A stretch of 23,191 nucleotides of DNA from an uncultured Alphaproteobacteria bacterium. GTDB lineage: Bacteria > Pseudomonadota > Alphaproteobacteria > Caulobacterales > Parvularculaceae. Below are positions 16,012-21,929 of the stretch, piece after piece. A program made the translations under genes and the position numbers. Position 1 is the stretch's first letter, and every line of letters begins with the position of its first letter. The stretch spans positions 1 through 23,191 of the forward strand of contig CALAZI010000226.1 of assembly GCA_937895955.1 (NCBI GenBank), given 5' to 3'. The notes under the pieces were generated by a model. It ran no database searches. It saw nothing but the letters and a program-made list of their open reading frames with translations, and was not told the DNA's origin.

Positions 16012-17568
16012 TCAACGCCGCGCGCCGCGCCGCCTGAGCATCGACTGCGCGAAAGACAGGGTGAGGCGCTCGACGCCGTCCGGTCGGTTTTCAAGCGACC
16101 AGAGAGCGATATGCGTCGCGCCGAAAAGAATGACGCCGATCAGGATGTCGACGGACAGCCTTATGACCGGCGCCCAGTCTGCGGCGAAGCCAACTGCGTG
16201 AAGCGCGATGAGCCCGGCGGCCATGGCGATCGACGCCGAAACCGAGCGCCTCACCCGCCAGACCGGCCGCGCCATGCTCTCGCCGCTGATGCGGGCGTAA
16301 AGCCCCAGATTGAGAATGATATGAATGACGCCGCACAGCGCGACCGCCCACGCCGCGCCCAACAAGCCGTGAGCGAGAGCGGCCCAGAGGAACACCGGCG
16401 TTCGGATGAAAAAGAAAACAAGTTCCCGAAGAAAGACAAAGCGCGTAGAGCCGAGCGCCATGGCGAAATACTGCGTCGCGACGAGGGGCATCTGAAGCCC
16501 CATGACCGGCGCGATGATTTGGATGACAGGCGCCGCCTCACGCCATTTCTCGCCCAGGAGGACATGGATGAAGTCGCCGGCGATGAAAGCGAAACCGATC
16601 GCCGCCGGCGTCGCGATCGCCGCCATGGCTTCGACGCCAAGCAGGAAAGCCTGATTGGCCCGCGGCGGGTTCTCCTGCAATTCGGCGAGCCCCGGATAGA
16701 GGGCGCGCGTCGCCGGATAGGCGATTTCGCGCGTCGGCAGTTCGGCCAGTTGCAGGCCCATGAAGAAGTGGCCGGCGCCGGTGACGCCGATCACGCGCGC
16801 AAGAATGAGGGAATCGAGCTTGTTGTTGAGCGCGGCCATCAGTCCGACGCCCGTCAGCCATCCGGAAAAACCGAGAATGCGCCTGAATGAGACGAGAGAG
16901 AAGCGCGGCAAATAGGGGCGCAACTGATAAGAAAGCGCGAGATGGACCGCCGCAGTCGTCGCAAGGCCAAGCAGGATCGCCCAATAAGTCTTGAAAATCA
17001 CCGCGACCGTAATCGAAACGATAACGCCGGCGATCTTGTTCAGGACCTCGACGGTGAATTGTTTGGAGAAATCAAGCAGGCGCTCAAATTCGTAAAAGCG
17101 CGGATTGATGAACCCCGTCAGCAGCGGATAAAGCGCGACGCCCAGAAACACGAACATGACGCGCCGATCGTCATAAAAACCGGCGGCGAACGGGGCGACG
17201 GCGGCGAGGAAGACGGCGATCATGACGCCGCGCATGGCGGACAGCGTGAACAGCGTGTCGAGATCGGCGCGGCTCGCGTCGCGAAAGCGGATGACCGCCT
17301 GGCTGACGCCTATATCGCTGACGTTGACGAGGATCTGCATCGTCGTCAGCCCGATCGCGATGACGCCGAAATCCTCCGGCGCGAGGATGCGCGCCACGAT
17401 GATCGTATTGAGAAACCCGAACAGCCCCATGACGAGACGCGCGCCGAATATCCAGCCCGCGCTGCGCGCAACGCGCGCCGAGAGGGTCGCTGTCCCATTC
17501 GGCGCGCTGGTCGGATTGGGAGAAAGGATCAAGGTCTCTCGCGGCGGTTCCTTAAACGGATGAGCCAC
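16012..17568 (-). CDS. Polysaccharide/oligosaccharide flippase (MOP superfamily, Wzx/PST type)
   Basis: 518 aa, with about 12-14 hydrophobic segments, e.g. LVMGLFGFLNTIIVARILAP, GVMIAVFLAAVAPFAAGFY, IAGVIVSITVAVIFKTYWAI and AAWAVALCGVIHIILNLGLY. The N-terminal SAGWIFGARLVMGLFGFLNTI followed by LAPEDFGVIAIGLTTMQIL is the standard opening of lipopolysaccharide/exopolysaccharide flippases (Polysacc_synt family). These proteins move undecaprenyl-linked glycans across the inner membrane. The start is GTG at VAHPFKEPP, close to an AAGG; a TTG at codon 13 is an alternative. No glycosyltransferases flank it, so the glycan is unknown. It is divergent from suhB and upstream of, but separated by 90 bases from, the synthetase operon. 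Confidence 0.9.
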   Translation of the reverse strand: MAHPFKEPPRETLILSPNPTSAPNGTATLSARVARSAGWIFGARLVMGLFGFLNTIIVARILAPEDFGVIAIGLTTMQILVNVSDIGVSQAVIRFRDASRADLDTLFTLSAMRGVMIAVFLAAVAPFAAGFYDDRRVMFVFLGVALYPLLTGFINPRFYEFERLLDFSKQFTVEVLNKIAGVIVSITVAVIFKTYWAILLGLATTAAVHLALSYQLRPYLPRFSLVSFRRILGFSGWLTGVGLMAALNNKLDSLILARVIGVTGAGHFFMGLQLAELPTREIAYPATRALYPGLAELQENPPRANQAFLLGVEAMAAIATPAAIGFAFIAGDFIHVLLGEKWREAAPVIQIIAPVMGLQMPLVATQYFAMALGSTRFVFLRELVFFFIRTPVFLWAALAHGLLGAAWAVALCGVIHIILNLGLYARISGESMARPVWRVRRSVSASIAMAAGLIALHAVGFAADWAPVIRLSVDILIGVILFGATHIALWSLENRPDGVERLTLSFAQSMLRRRGARR

Positions 17569-17593
17569 CCTTAGACTGAGCCGTTCCTCCGCG

Positions 17594-17609
17594 GCAAAGG
17601 GGCCTTTGC
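17594..17609. promoter_or_regulatory. Palindrome in the flippase/suhB divergent promoter region
   Basis: GCAAAGG-GG-CCTTTGC, a 7-bp perfect inverted repeat midway in the 110-bp gap between divergent genes. It is suitable for a dimeric repressor controlling one or both promoters; no family match is recognised. Confidence 0.3.
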
Positions 17610-17678
17610 GCCGATCGGGCGGCGCTCTTGCGCTCAGGCCCCGCGACGCTATGGTGCGCCGCCTTTCCCAAGGGATGA

Positions 17679-18476
17679 ATGATGCCGCACGCCTCGGCCC
17701 TCATGACCGTGATGATCAACGCCGCCCGTAAGGCGGCGCGCGGCCTTGCGCGGGATTTCGGCGAGCTTGAAAGCCTCCAGACTTCGAAGAAAGGCGCCGC
17801 GGATTTCGTCTCCGCCGCCGATTTGAAGGCCGAACAGATTCTTTTCGAAGAACTTTCGAAAGGCAGGCCGAAATACGGCTTCATGATGGAAGAGCGCGGC
17901 GAGATCGAGGGCGCGGACAATTCGAACCGCTGGGTGGTCGATCCGCTCGACGGCACGACGAATTTCCTGCACGGGCTCGCCCAGTTCGCGGTTTCAATCT
18001 GCCTTGAGCGCGATCGTCAGCCCTATGCCGGCGTCATTTTCAATCCGGCCGCCAATGAGCTTTTCTGGGCGGAAAAGGGCGAAGGCGCGTGGCTTAACGA
18101 TAAACGCTTGCGCGTGTCGGCGCGCCGCTCGCTCGACGAATGCCTCTTTGCGACAGGACTGCCGTTCAAGGGCGTTCCGGGCCGCGAGCGCGCGCTGAAA
18201 GAAGCCGACCGCGTTCTCGCAGAAACCGCCGGCGTTCGCCGTTTCGGATCGGCCGCGCTTGATCTCGCTTTTGTCGCGGCGGGGCGGTTCGACGCCTATT
18301 GGGAACGCGGGTTGAACCCCTGGGATGTCGGCGCGGGCGTCGTCCTCGTGCGAGAGGCGGGCGGCGTCGTTAGTGAAATCGAAGGCGGCGCCAAGCCGAT
18401 GCATGCGGGATCGATCCTCGCCGCAAACGCGGAAATTTACGACACGGCGCAAAAGCTTCTGGCGAGCGTCAAATAA
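17679..18476 (+). CDS. suhB: Inositol monophosphatase family protein (SuhB-like)
   Basis: 265 aa, with AAGGG five bases upstream; Met1 and Met2 are equivalent start options. Metal-binding motifs of the Mg2+-dependent, Li+-sensitive phosphatase family: MMEERGEIEG (Glu71/72), WVVDPLDGTTNFLHG (Asp88, Asp91) and NPWDVGAGVVLVREAGG (Trp215-Asp216). The protein hydrolyses inositol-1-phosphate or similar sugar phosphates; in E. coli SuhB also acts in rRNA transcription complexes. Length and motifs are typical for the alphaproteobacterial members. It ends at a bidirectional terminator shared with the convergent hsp20 gene. Confidence 0.93.
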   Translation: MMPHASALMTVMINAARKAARGLARDFGELESLQTSKKGAADFVSAADLKAEQILFEELSKGRPKYGFMMEERGEIEGADNSNRWVVDPLDGTTNFLHGLAQFAVSICLERDRQPYAGVIFNPAANELFWAEKGEGAWLNDKRLRVSARRSLDECLFATGLPFKGVPGRERALKEADRVLAETAGVRRFGSAALDLAFVAAGRFDAYWERGLNPWDVGAGVVLVREAGGVVSEIEGGAKPMHAGSILAANAEIYDTAQKLLASVK

Positions 18477-18517
18477 AAAAACGCCCGCCCGGGAGGGGAA
18501 GGGGCGGACGTTTCTTT
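18476..18517. terminator. Bidirectional intrinsic terminator between suhB and hsp20
   Basis: Stem arms 18479-18490 (AAACGCCCGCCC) and 18502-18513 (GGGCGGACGTTT) pair with one mismatch around an 11-base loop. The suhB side ends in TTTCTTT and the hsp20 side in a run of seven T on the minus strand. It fits both convergent transcripts. Confidence 0.8.
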
Positions 18518-18519
18518 AT

Positions 18520-18544
18520 CGCATCGTCCGGGGGCGACGATGCG
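18520..18544. terminator. Second hairpin after the hsp20 stop
   Basis: A perfect 9-bp stem CGCATCGTC/GACGATGCG with a 7-base loop, eight bases beyond the hsp20 stop codon. It has no T-run of its own and may assist the adjacent terminator or protect the hsp20 mRNA 3' end. Confidence 0.4.
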
Positions 18545-18552
18545 CTGGGGGC

Positions 18553-19011
18553 CTATGCGGCGTTCGACGCTTTCAGCACTTCAATCTTCGCGCCGTTCGA
18601 GTTGATCTCGATCTTGCGCGGCTTCATCGTCTCAGGCACTTCGCGGCGGAGTTCTATATTGAGCAAGCCGTTCGCAAGGCTCGCGCCGTCGACCTTCACA
18701 TGGTCGGCGAGCTGGAAACGGCGCTCGAAAGAGCGGCCGGCGATGCCCTGATGGAGATAGCTGCGCGCGTCATCCGTTTCCGGGCGCGCGCCGACAATCT
18801 TCAGGGTGGTTTCGTGAATTTCGATTTCGAGATCGCCTTCGCCGAAGCCGGCCACCGCAAGCGTGATGCGATAGCGGTCTTCATCGACGCGCTCGATATT
18901 GTAGGGCGGATAGCCGCCGGCTTCGGATTTGCCGAGAGTGTCGAGCAGGTCGAACATGCGGTCGAAACCGACAGTGGTCCTGTAGAGCGGGGTCAAATCA
19001 TAGCTGCGCAT
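18553..19011 (-). CDS. Small heat shock protein Hsp20 (IbpA type)
   Basis: 152 aa. The N-terminal RSYDLTPLYRTTVGFDRMFDLL is the IbpA/rhizobial class A signature; the alpha-crystallin domain spans about residues 33-125 (PPYNIERVDEDRYRITLAVAGF, IAGRSFERRFQLADHVKV, ASLANGLLNIELRREVPE), with a short tail IEINSNGAKIEV holding an IxI/V-like motif for oligomer contacts. It is a cytoplasmic ATP-independent holdase. AGGAGG lies six bases before the ATG and appears to be masked in a ROSE-like hairpin; an RpoH-type promoter lies about 100 bases upstream. Both imply heat induction at the transcriptional and translational level. Confidence 0.94.
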   Translation of the reverse strand: MRSYDLTPLYRTTVGFDRMFDLLDTLGKSEAGGYPPYNIERVDEDRYRITLAVAGFGEGDLEIEIHETTLKIVGARPETDDARSYLHQGIAGRSFERRFQLADHVKVDGASLANGLLNIELRREVPETMKPRKIEINSNGAKIEVLKASNAA

Positions 19012-19103
19012 TTCTTTCCTCCTTCAAGAAGCAAGGGCTTTAAGGCCGACGCCGGCGCGCTTGCCGGGACGGGCCCATCGGAGCCGAACGGCCTCCGATG
19101 CTG
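19012..19103 (-). ncRNA. ROSE-like RNA thermometer in the hsp20 5' leader
   Basis: On the minus strand the bases before the ATG (19034-19016) read UUGCUUCUUGAAGGAGGAA. They fold as a hairpin in which UUGCUUC pairs with GGAGGAA around a 5-base loop, including a G-G mismatch opposite the Shine-Dalgarno. The U(U/C)GCU element with a G across from the SD is the hallmark of ROSE thermometers upstream of rhizobial hsp20 and E. coli ibpA. A further stable hairpin (CATCGGA/TCCGATG arms, 19076-19100) begins the leader. Melting at high temperature would free the ribosome site. Known family; assignment by eye, not by covariance model. Confidence 0.75.
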
Positions 19104-19108
19104 TCTAG

Positions 19109-19134
19109 TTAGGGGCTCAAAACCCATGTTCAAG
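19109..19134 (-). promoter_or_regulatory. RpoH (sigma-32)-type promoter of hsp20
   Basis: Minus strand: CTTGAA, 13 bases, CCCCTAACT. Counted from CTTG, 17 bases separate it from CCTAACT, fitting the alphaproteobacterial RpoH pattern CTTG-N17/18-CYTATNT (one mismatch). The expected transcript start, near 19102, coincides with the first base of the leader hairpin. Confidence 0.65.
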
Positions 19135-19206
19135 AGGTCGTCAGACGGGTTTCGACGGCGGCGGGGAGCATGCTACGACCGGCCGCCTAATCAGGAGGGA
19201 ACATCG

Positions 19207-20070
19207 ATGAAATTCACGACAATCGGGGCGTTTTGCGCCGCACTCGCCCTGGCCGCCTGCAACGGCGCGGGGCCGGATGCAGCCGCGCCGCAGGCCGAAA
19301 CCGCCGCCCCCGACGCCGGCGCGCTCCTTGACGGCGCAATAGCCGGCGACCAGCGAACCGCTGAGGACCGCGCGCGCGACGCATGGCGCCATCCGAAAGA
19401 AACGCTTGAATTTTTCGGCGTCGAACCGTCGATGACCGTCGTCGAGATTTGGCCGGGCGGCGGCTGGTACGCGAAGATTCTGGCGTCCTATCTGAAAGCC
19501 GGCGGCGGCGTTTACTACGCCGCGCATGTCGATCCGGCGGCGAGCGAGAGAGCGGCCGAACGGGTCGCGCAATTCAAATCCGATTTTTCGGACGCCGAAA
19601 CCTATGGCGACGTTCGCGTCACGGCGCTCGGCGCCGGCGACATCGCGCCTGCGGGTTCAGCCGATGTCGTGCTGACCTTCCGCAACGTTCACAACTGGCT
19701 CGGCGCCGACAAGGAGCAGGAATATTTCAACGATTTTTACAAGGCGCTGAAGCCCGGTGGCGTTCTCGGCGTCGTCGAACACCGCGCCGATGAGGATGCC
19801 GACGATAAGGACGGATCGAGCGGTTATGTGAAGGAATCGACCGTCAAGGCGCTCGCGGCTGCGGCCGGCTTTGAATTCGTCGGCGCATCGGAAATCAACG
19901 CCAATCCCGCCGATACGAAAGACCATCCCTATGGCGTATGGACTTTGCCGCCGGTGCGGCGTTCGGCCCCGTCAAGCGGACAGGCCGACCCTGATTTCGA
20001 TCGCGCGAAATATGACGCGATCGGAGAAAGCGATCGCATGACGCTTAAATTCGTCAAGCCCGCGGAATGA
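19207..20070 (+). CDS. Exported lipoprotein with SAM-dependent methyltransferase fold (COG4798-like)
   Basis: 287 aa from ATG with AGGAGG upstream; the frame is open about 290 codons further, but only as antisense of hsp20. The signal has lipobox LAAC (Cys18), followed by a low-complexity Ala/Pro linker (20-45). The methyltransferase part contains VVEIWPGGGWYAKILASYL (motif I, Glu80), a post-I VYYAAHVDP, DVVLTFRNVHNWL (motif IV-like) and FYKALKPGGVLGVVEHRAD. It matches the exported 'predicted methyltransferase' family. As SAM is not known to be available outside the cytoplasm, its activity is uncertain. First gene of a three-gene operon with an SCP2-like protein and a hydrolase; ends with ATGA overlap. 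Confidence 0.85.
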   Translation: MKFTTIGAFCAALALAACNGAGPDAAAPQAETAAPDAGALLDGAIAGDQRTAEDRARDAWRHPKETLEFFGVEPSMTVVEIWPGGGWYAKILASYLKAGGGVYYAAHVDPAASERAAERVAQFKSDFSDAETYGDVRVTALGAGDIAPAGSADVVLTFRNVHNWLGADKEQEYFNDFYKALKPGGVLGVVEHRADEDADDKDGSSGYVKESTVKALAAAAGFEFVGASEINANPADTKDHPYGVWTLPPVRRSAPSSGQADPDFDRAKYDAIGESDRMTLKFVKPAE

Positions 20071-20369
20071 CGATCGATCATCCGCTCGCCCTTGGCGCCG
20101 AGAAAACATTCAGGCGCGGCTTCGGCGCGGTCTTGCGGATCGCGCCGGACGGCCTTCCCGCCTTTGACATCGACGGGCGCGGCGAGACTTGCGTGATCCG
20201 CGCGGCGTCTGACGCGATCCCCCAATGCCTGTGGCGCGCGAACGCCGAAACCTTGAACCGCATTTTCGAGGGCGGCCGGGCGCTTGAAAGCGCCTATCTT
20301 TCGGGGCGTCTGCAGATCGCCGGCGACATCAGCGTCATGGCGCGCCTTCTTCTGGAGAGCGCGCGATAG
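20067..20369 (+). CDS. SCP2 sterol-carrier-like lipid-binding protein
   Basis: 100 aa. Start ATG overlaps the methyltransferase stop (ATGA), implying coupling. It shows the SCP2 pattern: short N-terminal beta region (AVLRIAPDGLPAFDI), CVIRAASDAIPQCLWRANAETLNRIFEG, and the typical end AYLSGRLQIAGDISVMARLLLE. SCP2 domains bind lipids, sterols or acyl-CoA in a hydrophobic tunnel, and in animals are fused to MFE-2 or thiolase. No signal peptide, so cytoplasmic. Its stop TAG overlaps the proposed ATA start of the downstream hydrolase. Stand-alone short SCP2 proteins occur in many proteobacteria without assigned function. Confidence 0.82.
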   Translation: MTIDHPLALGAEKTFRRGFGAVLRIAPDGLPAFDIDGRGETCVIRAASDAIPQCLWRANAETLNRIFEGGRALESAYLSGRLQIAGDISVMARLLLESAR

Positions 20370-21334
20370 CCGACTTCATCCGCATTCCCTCAAATCCGAC
20401 GCCGCCCCATGGCGAAGCTTTTGACTTTCGCGGCGCCGACGGCGGCGCCTTGCGCGCGGCGCTTTTTTCAACGCCGGGCGCGCGCGCGAGCGTCGTGCTT
20501 GTCTCCGGACGATCGGAATTCATCGAAAAATATTTCGAGGTGATCAAAGACCTGCAAAATCGCGGCTTCGCCGTCGCAACGATGGACTGGCGCGGGCAAG
20601 GCCTGTCGGAACGGTTGCTGCCGGTGCGCGAGAAAGGTCACATTCGCGATTTCGGCGTTTTCCGGTCCGATCTCAGCCTCTTCACCGATGAGGTCGTCCG
20701 CAAACGCCTGCCTGGTCCGTATGTCTTGCTCGCCCATTCGATGGGCGGCGCGCCGGCGCTTCAGATGCTGGCGGACGGCGACGAGCGTTTTTGCTGCGCC
20801 GTGCTCTGCTCGCCGATGACGCGCCTATTCGACAATGTGTTCAAGCGCCTCGGCGTTCGCGCGCTCGCGGAGACGGCGAGCCGTATCGGGCTTGCGCGCT
20901 ACGCCATCGCCGGGACCAAGGAACATTCGATGGCGTTTGAAGGCAATGTTCTAACCTCTGATCGCGCGCGGCATGAACGCTTTCGCGCGCTGCAATCTGC
21001 GGCGCCGAACGCGACGATCCGCGAGCCGACCTATGGCTGGCTGCGCGCGGCGACCGAAGCGATGGACGATCTTCACAGGCCGGGGCGGTTTGAAACGCTG
21101 AAAACGCCGATCCTGATCGCATCGGCGGAGCGCGACCATCTCGTTCGGTCGAGCGATCATTCCTGGATCGCGAAGCGATCGCCGCTCATCAAATGCGAGA
21201 CCATTAAAGGCGCGCTGCACGAGATTTTGATGGAGCGCGATGAAATCCGTGACCGTTTCTGGCGCGCATTTGACGCTTTCGTCGAACGGAATCTTGCGAA
21301 CGGCGCGGCGGCGTCACAGCACCGCTCCGTCTGA
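20366..21334 (+). CDS. Alpha/beta hydrolase, lysophospholipase/monoacylglycerol-lipase-like, with putative ATA start
   Basis: 322 aa if begun at ATA 20366. Catalytic triad: Ser125 (LLAHSMGGAPAL), Asp257 (SAERDHLV), His285 (KGALHEIL); oxyanion region VVLVSGRSEFIEKY and DWRGQGLSERL. This matches COG2267 lipases acting on lysophospholipids or monoacylglycerols. Conserved N-terminal residues (ADFIRIPSNPTPPHGEAFDFRGADGG) lie upstream of the first conventional start (TTG 20450), yet no ATG, GTG or TTG occurs between the in-frame stop at 20285 and that TTG. The ATA codon overlaps the SCP2 stop (ATAG), and GGAG stands eight bases before it. So I choose ATA; alternatives are TTG 20450 (294 aa), a sequencing error or a recent mutation of ATG. 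Confidence 0.78.
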   Translation: MADFIRIPSNPTPPHGEAFDFRGADGGALRAALFSTPGARASVVLVSGRSEFIEKYFEVIKDLQNRGFAVATMDWRGQGLSERLLPVREKGHIRDFGVFRSDLSLFTDEVVRKRLPGPYVLLAHSMGGAPALQMLADGDERFCCAVLCSPMTRLFDNVFKRLGVRALAETASRIGLARYAIAGTKEHSMAFEGNVLTSDRARHERFRALQSAAPNATIREPTYGWLRAATEAMDDLHRPGRFETLKTPILIASAERDHLVRSSDHSWIAKRSPLIKCETIKGALHEILMERDEIRDRFWRAFDAFVERNLANGAAASQHRSV

Positions 21335-21489
21335 CATAATGACGCGAGCGTGAAAAATCGCCGTTTTCAGCCTGCTCCGTGTCGCATGCTCGCCGCAATC
21401 GCGTTACATTATTCAGGCGAGTCGGCGGCGATGAGTGGGCGTCTCCAAGGGCGCTTTAAAGCGAATCTTAAGCATCGCCGCATTAACCT

Positions 21490-21846
21490 TGTTGCGCGCC
21501 GAAGGCCGGTGCGGCGCGCCTAGGAAGCCGATCGTCTGAAAAGACCGGCGGGCGGGCGCGAGGCCCGGCCAGGCGATGGAGCGGATTGCTTAAGGGATTC
21601 AAGGCTGAACGACGAGTTAACCCGGGTGCTGGATGGCAAGCGCGGCAAGCCAGGCGCCGGATCTCTTACAAAGAGAGCCGGCTTGTTCTGAAGGATCGCA
21701 GTCCCACATGGAAGATGTGCGGAAGACGGCCATGGAGCGCGCGGTCGAACAGCCGGCGAGTGAGCAAATGAAGACGGATGTCGGCGGGATGTCGGCGCAC
21801 AGGGGTTCTGAACGGGGCGGGGATCGGATCGATCCGCGCCTTTTTT
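21490..21846 (+). ncRNA. Candidate structured RNA of about 350 nt (sRNA or prkA leader)
   Basis: Hairpins follow one another from about 21494 and end in a strong intrinsic terminator, the layout of an independent RNA gene or a transcription-attenuation leader. Segment 21653-21663 (GGCGCCGGATC) can pair with the terminator 3' arm 21831-21840 (GATCCGCGCC) with ten pairs and one bulged C, an alternative to the terminator hairpin. It would also disrupt the 21656-21682 stem, giving a two-state switch. An 11-base tandem repeat (GGATGTCGGCG, 21776-21797) precedes the terminator. The 5' end is a guess and no known RNA family was recognised. Confidence 0.35.
21816..21846 (+). terminator. Strong intrinsic terminator upstream of prkA
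   Basis: Arms GGCGGGGATC (21816-21825) and GATCCGCGCC (21831-21840) pair with one mismatch around a 5-base loop, followed by TTTTTTATTT. It lies 84 bases before the prkA start, so it ends either the hydrolase transcript, a separate RNA, or acts as a conditional attenuator of prkA. Confidence 0.8.
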
Positions 21847-21929
21847 ATTTCCGGGCGCTCCTAGAGAGCGACCGGTTTTTCGGCGACGGCAGGCGTTCGT
21901 AAGCGGAACGCCGAAATGAGGAAGTGAGC

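Larger units (their letters stand above)
21335..21929 (+). other. Non-coding stretch rich in hairpins between hydrolase and prkA
   Basis: The only open frames here (61 and 89 codons) resemble no protein family I recognise. Hairpins: TGAAAA/TTTTCA (21351-21369); GCGCGCCG/CGGCGCGC (21494-21519); GTCT-GAAA-AGAC with a GNRA-type loop, extended by GCCG/CGGC (21527-21549); CGGGC/GCCCG (21553-21567); a long GCCGGATCTCTT/AAGAGAGCCGGC stem (21656-21682); CACAT/ATGTG (21705-21719); the terminator (21816-21846); CGCTC/GAGCG (21856-21870); GGCGTTC/GAACGCC (21892-21912), just before the prkA ribosome site. No clear sigma-70 promoter was identified. No RNase P, tmRNA, SRP or tRNA signature was seen. Confidence 0.6.

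Noticed and set aside
16111..16890. 259-codon highly charged + strand open frame antisense to the flippase
   Set aside because: A charged composition with no family match is the expected complement of membrane-segment codons.
18325..19206. Upstream extension of the methyltransferase frame (to 581 codons)
   Set aside because: It runs antisense through hsp20 and its promoter; a good Shine-Dalgarno and lipoprotein signal place the start at 19207.
21490..21846. RNase P RNA, tmRNA, SRP RNA or group II intron as identity of the structured region
   Set aside because: I looked for GAGGAAAGUCCG and ACAGAAA (RNase P), a tmRNA tag and T-loop, the SRP tetraloop core and an intron domain V; none was found.
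21586..21902. Two small + strand open frames (61 and 89 codons) before prkA
   Set aside because: They overlap each other in different frames, lack ribosome sites and run through hairpins and the terminator; no domain is recognised.
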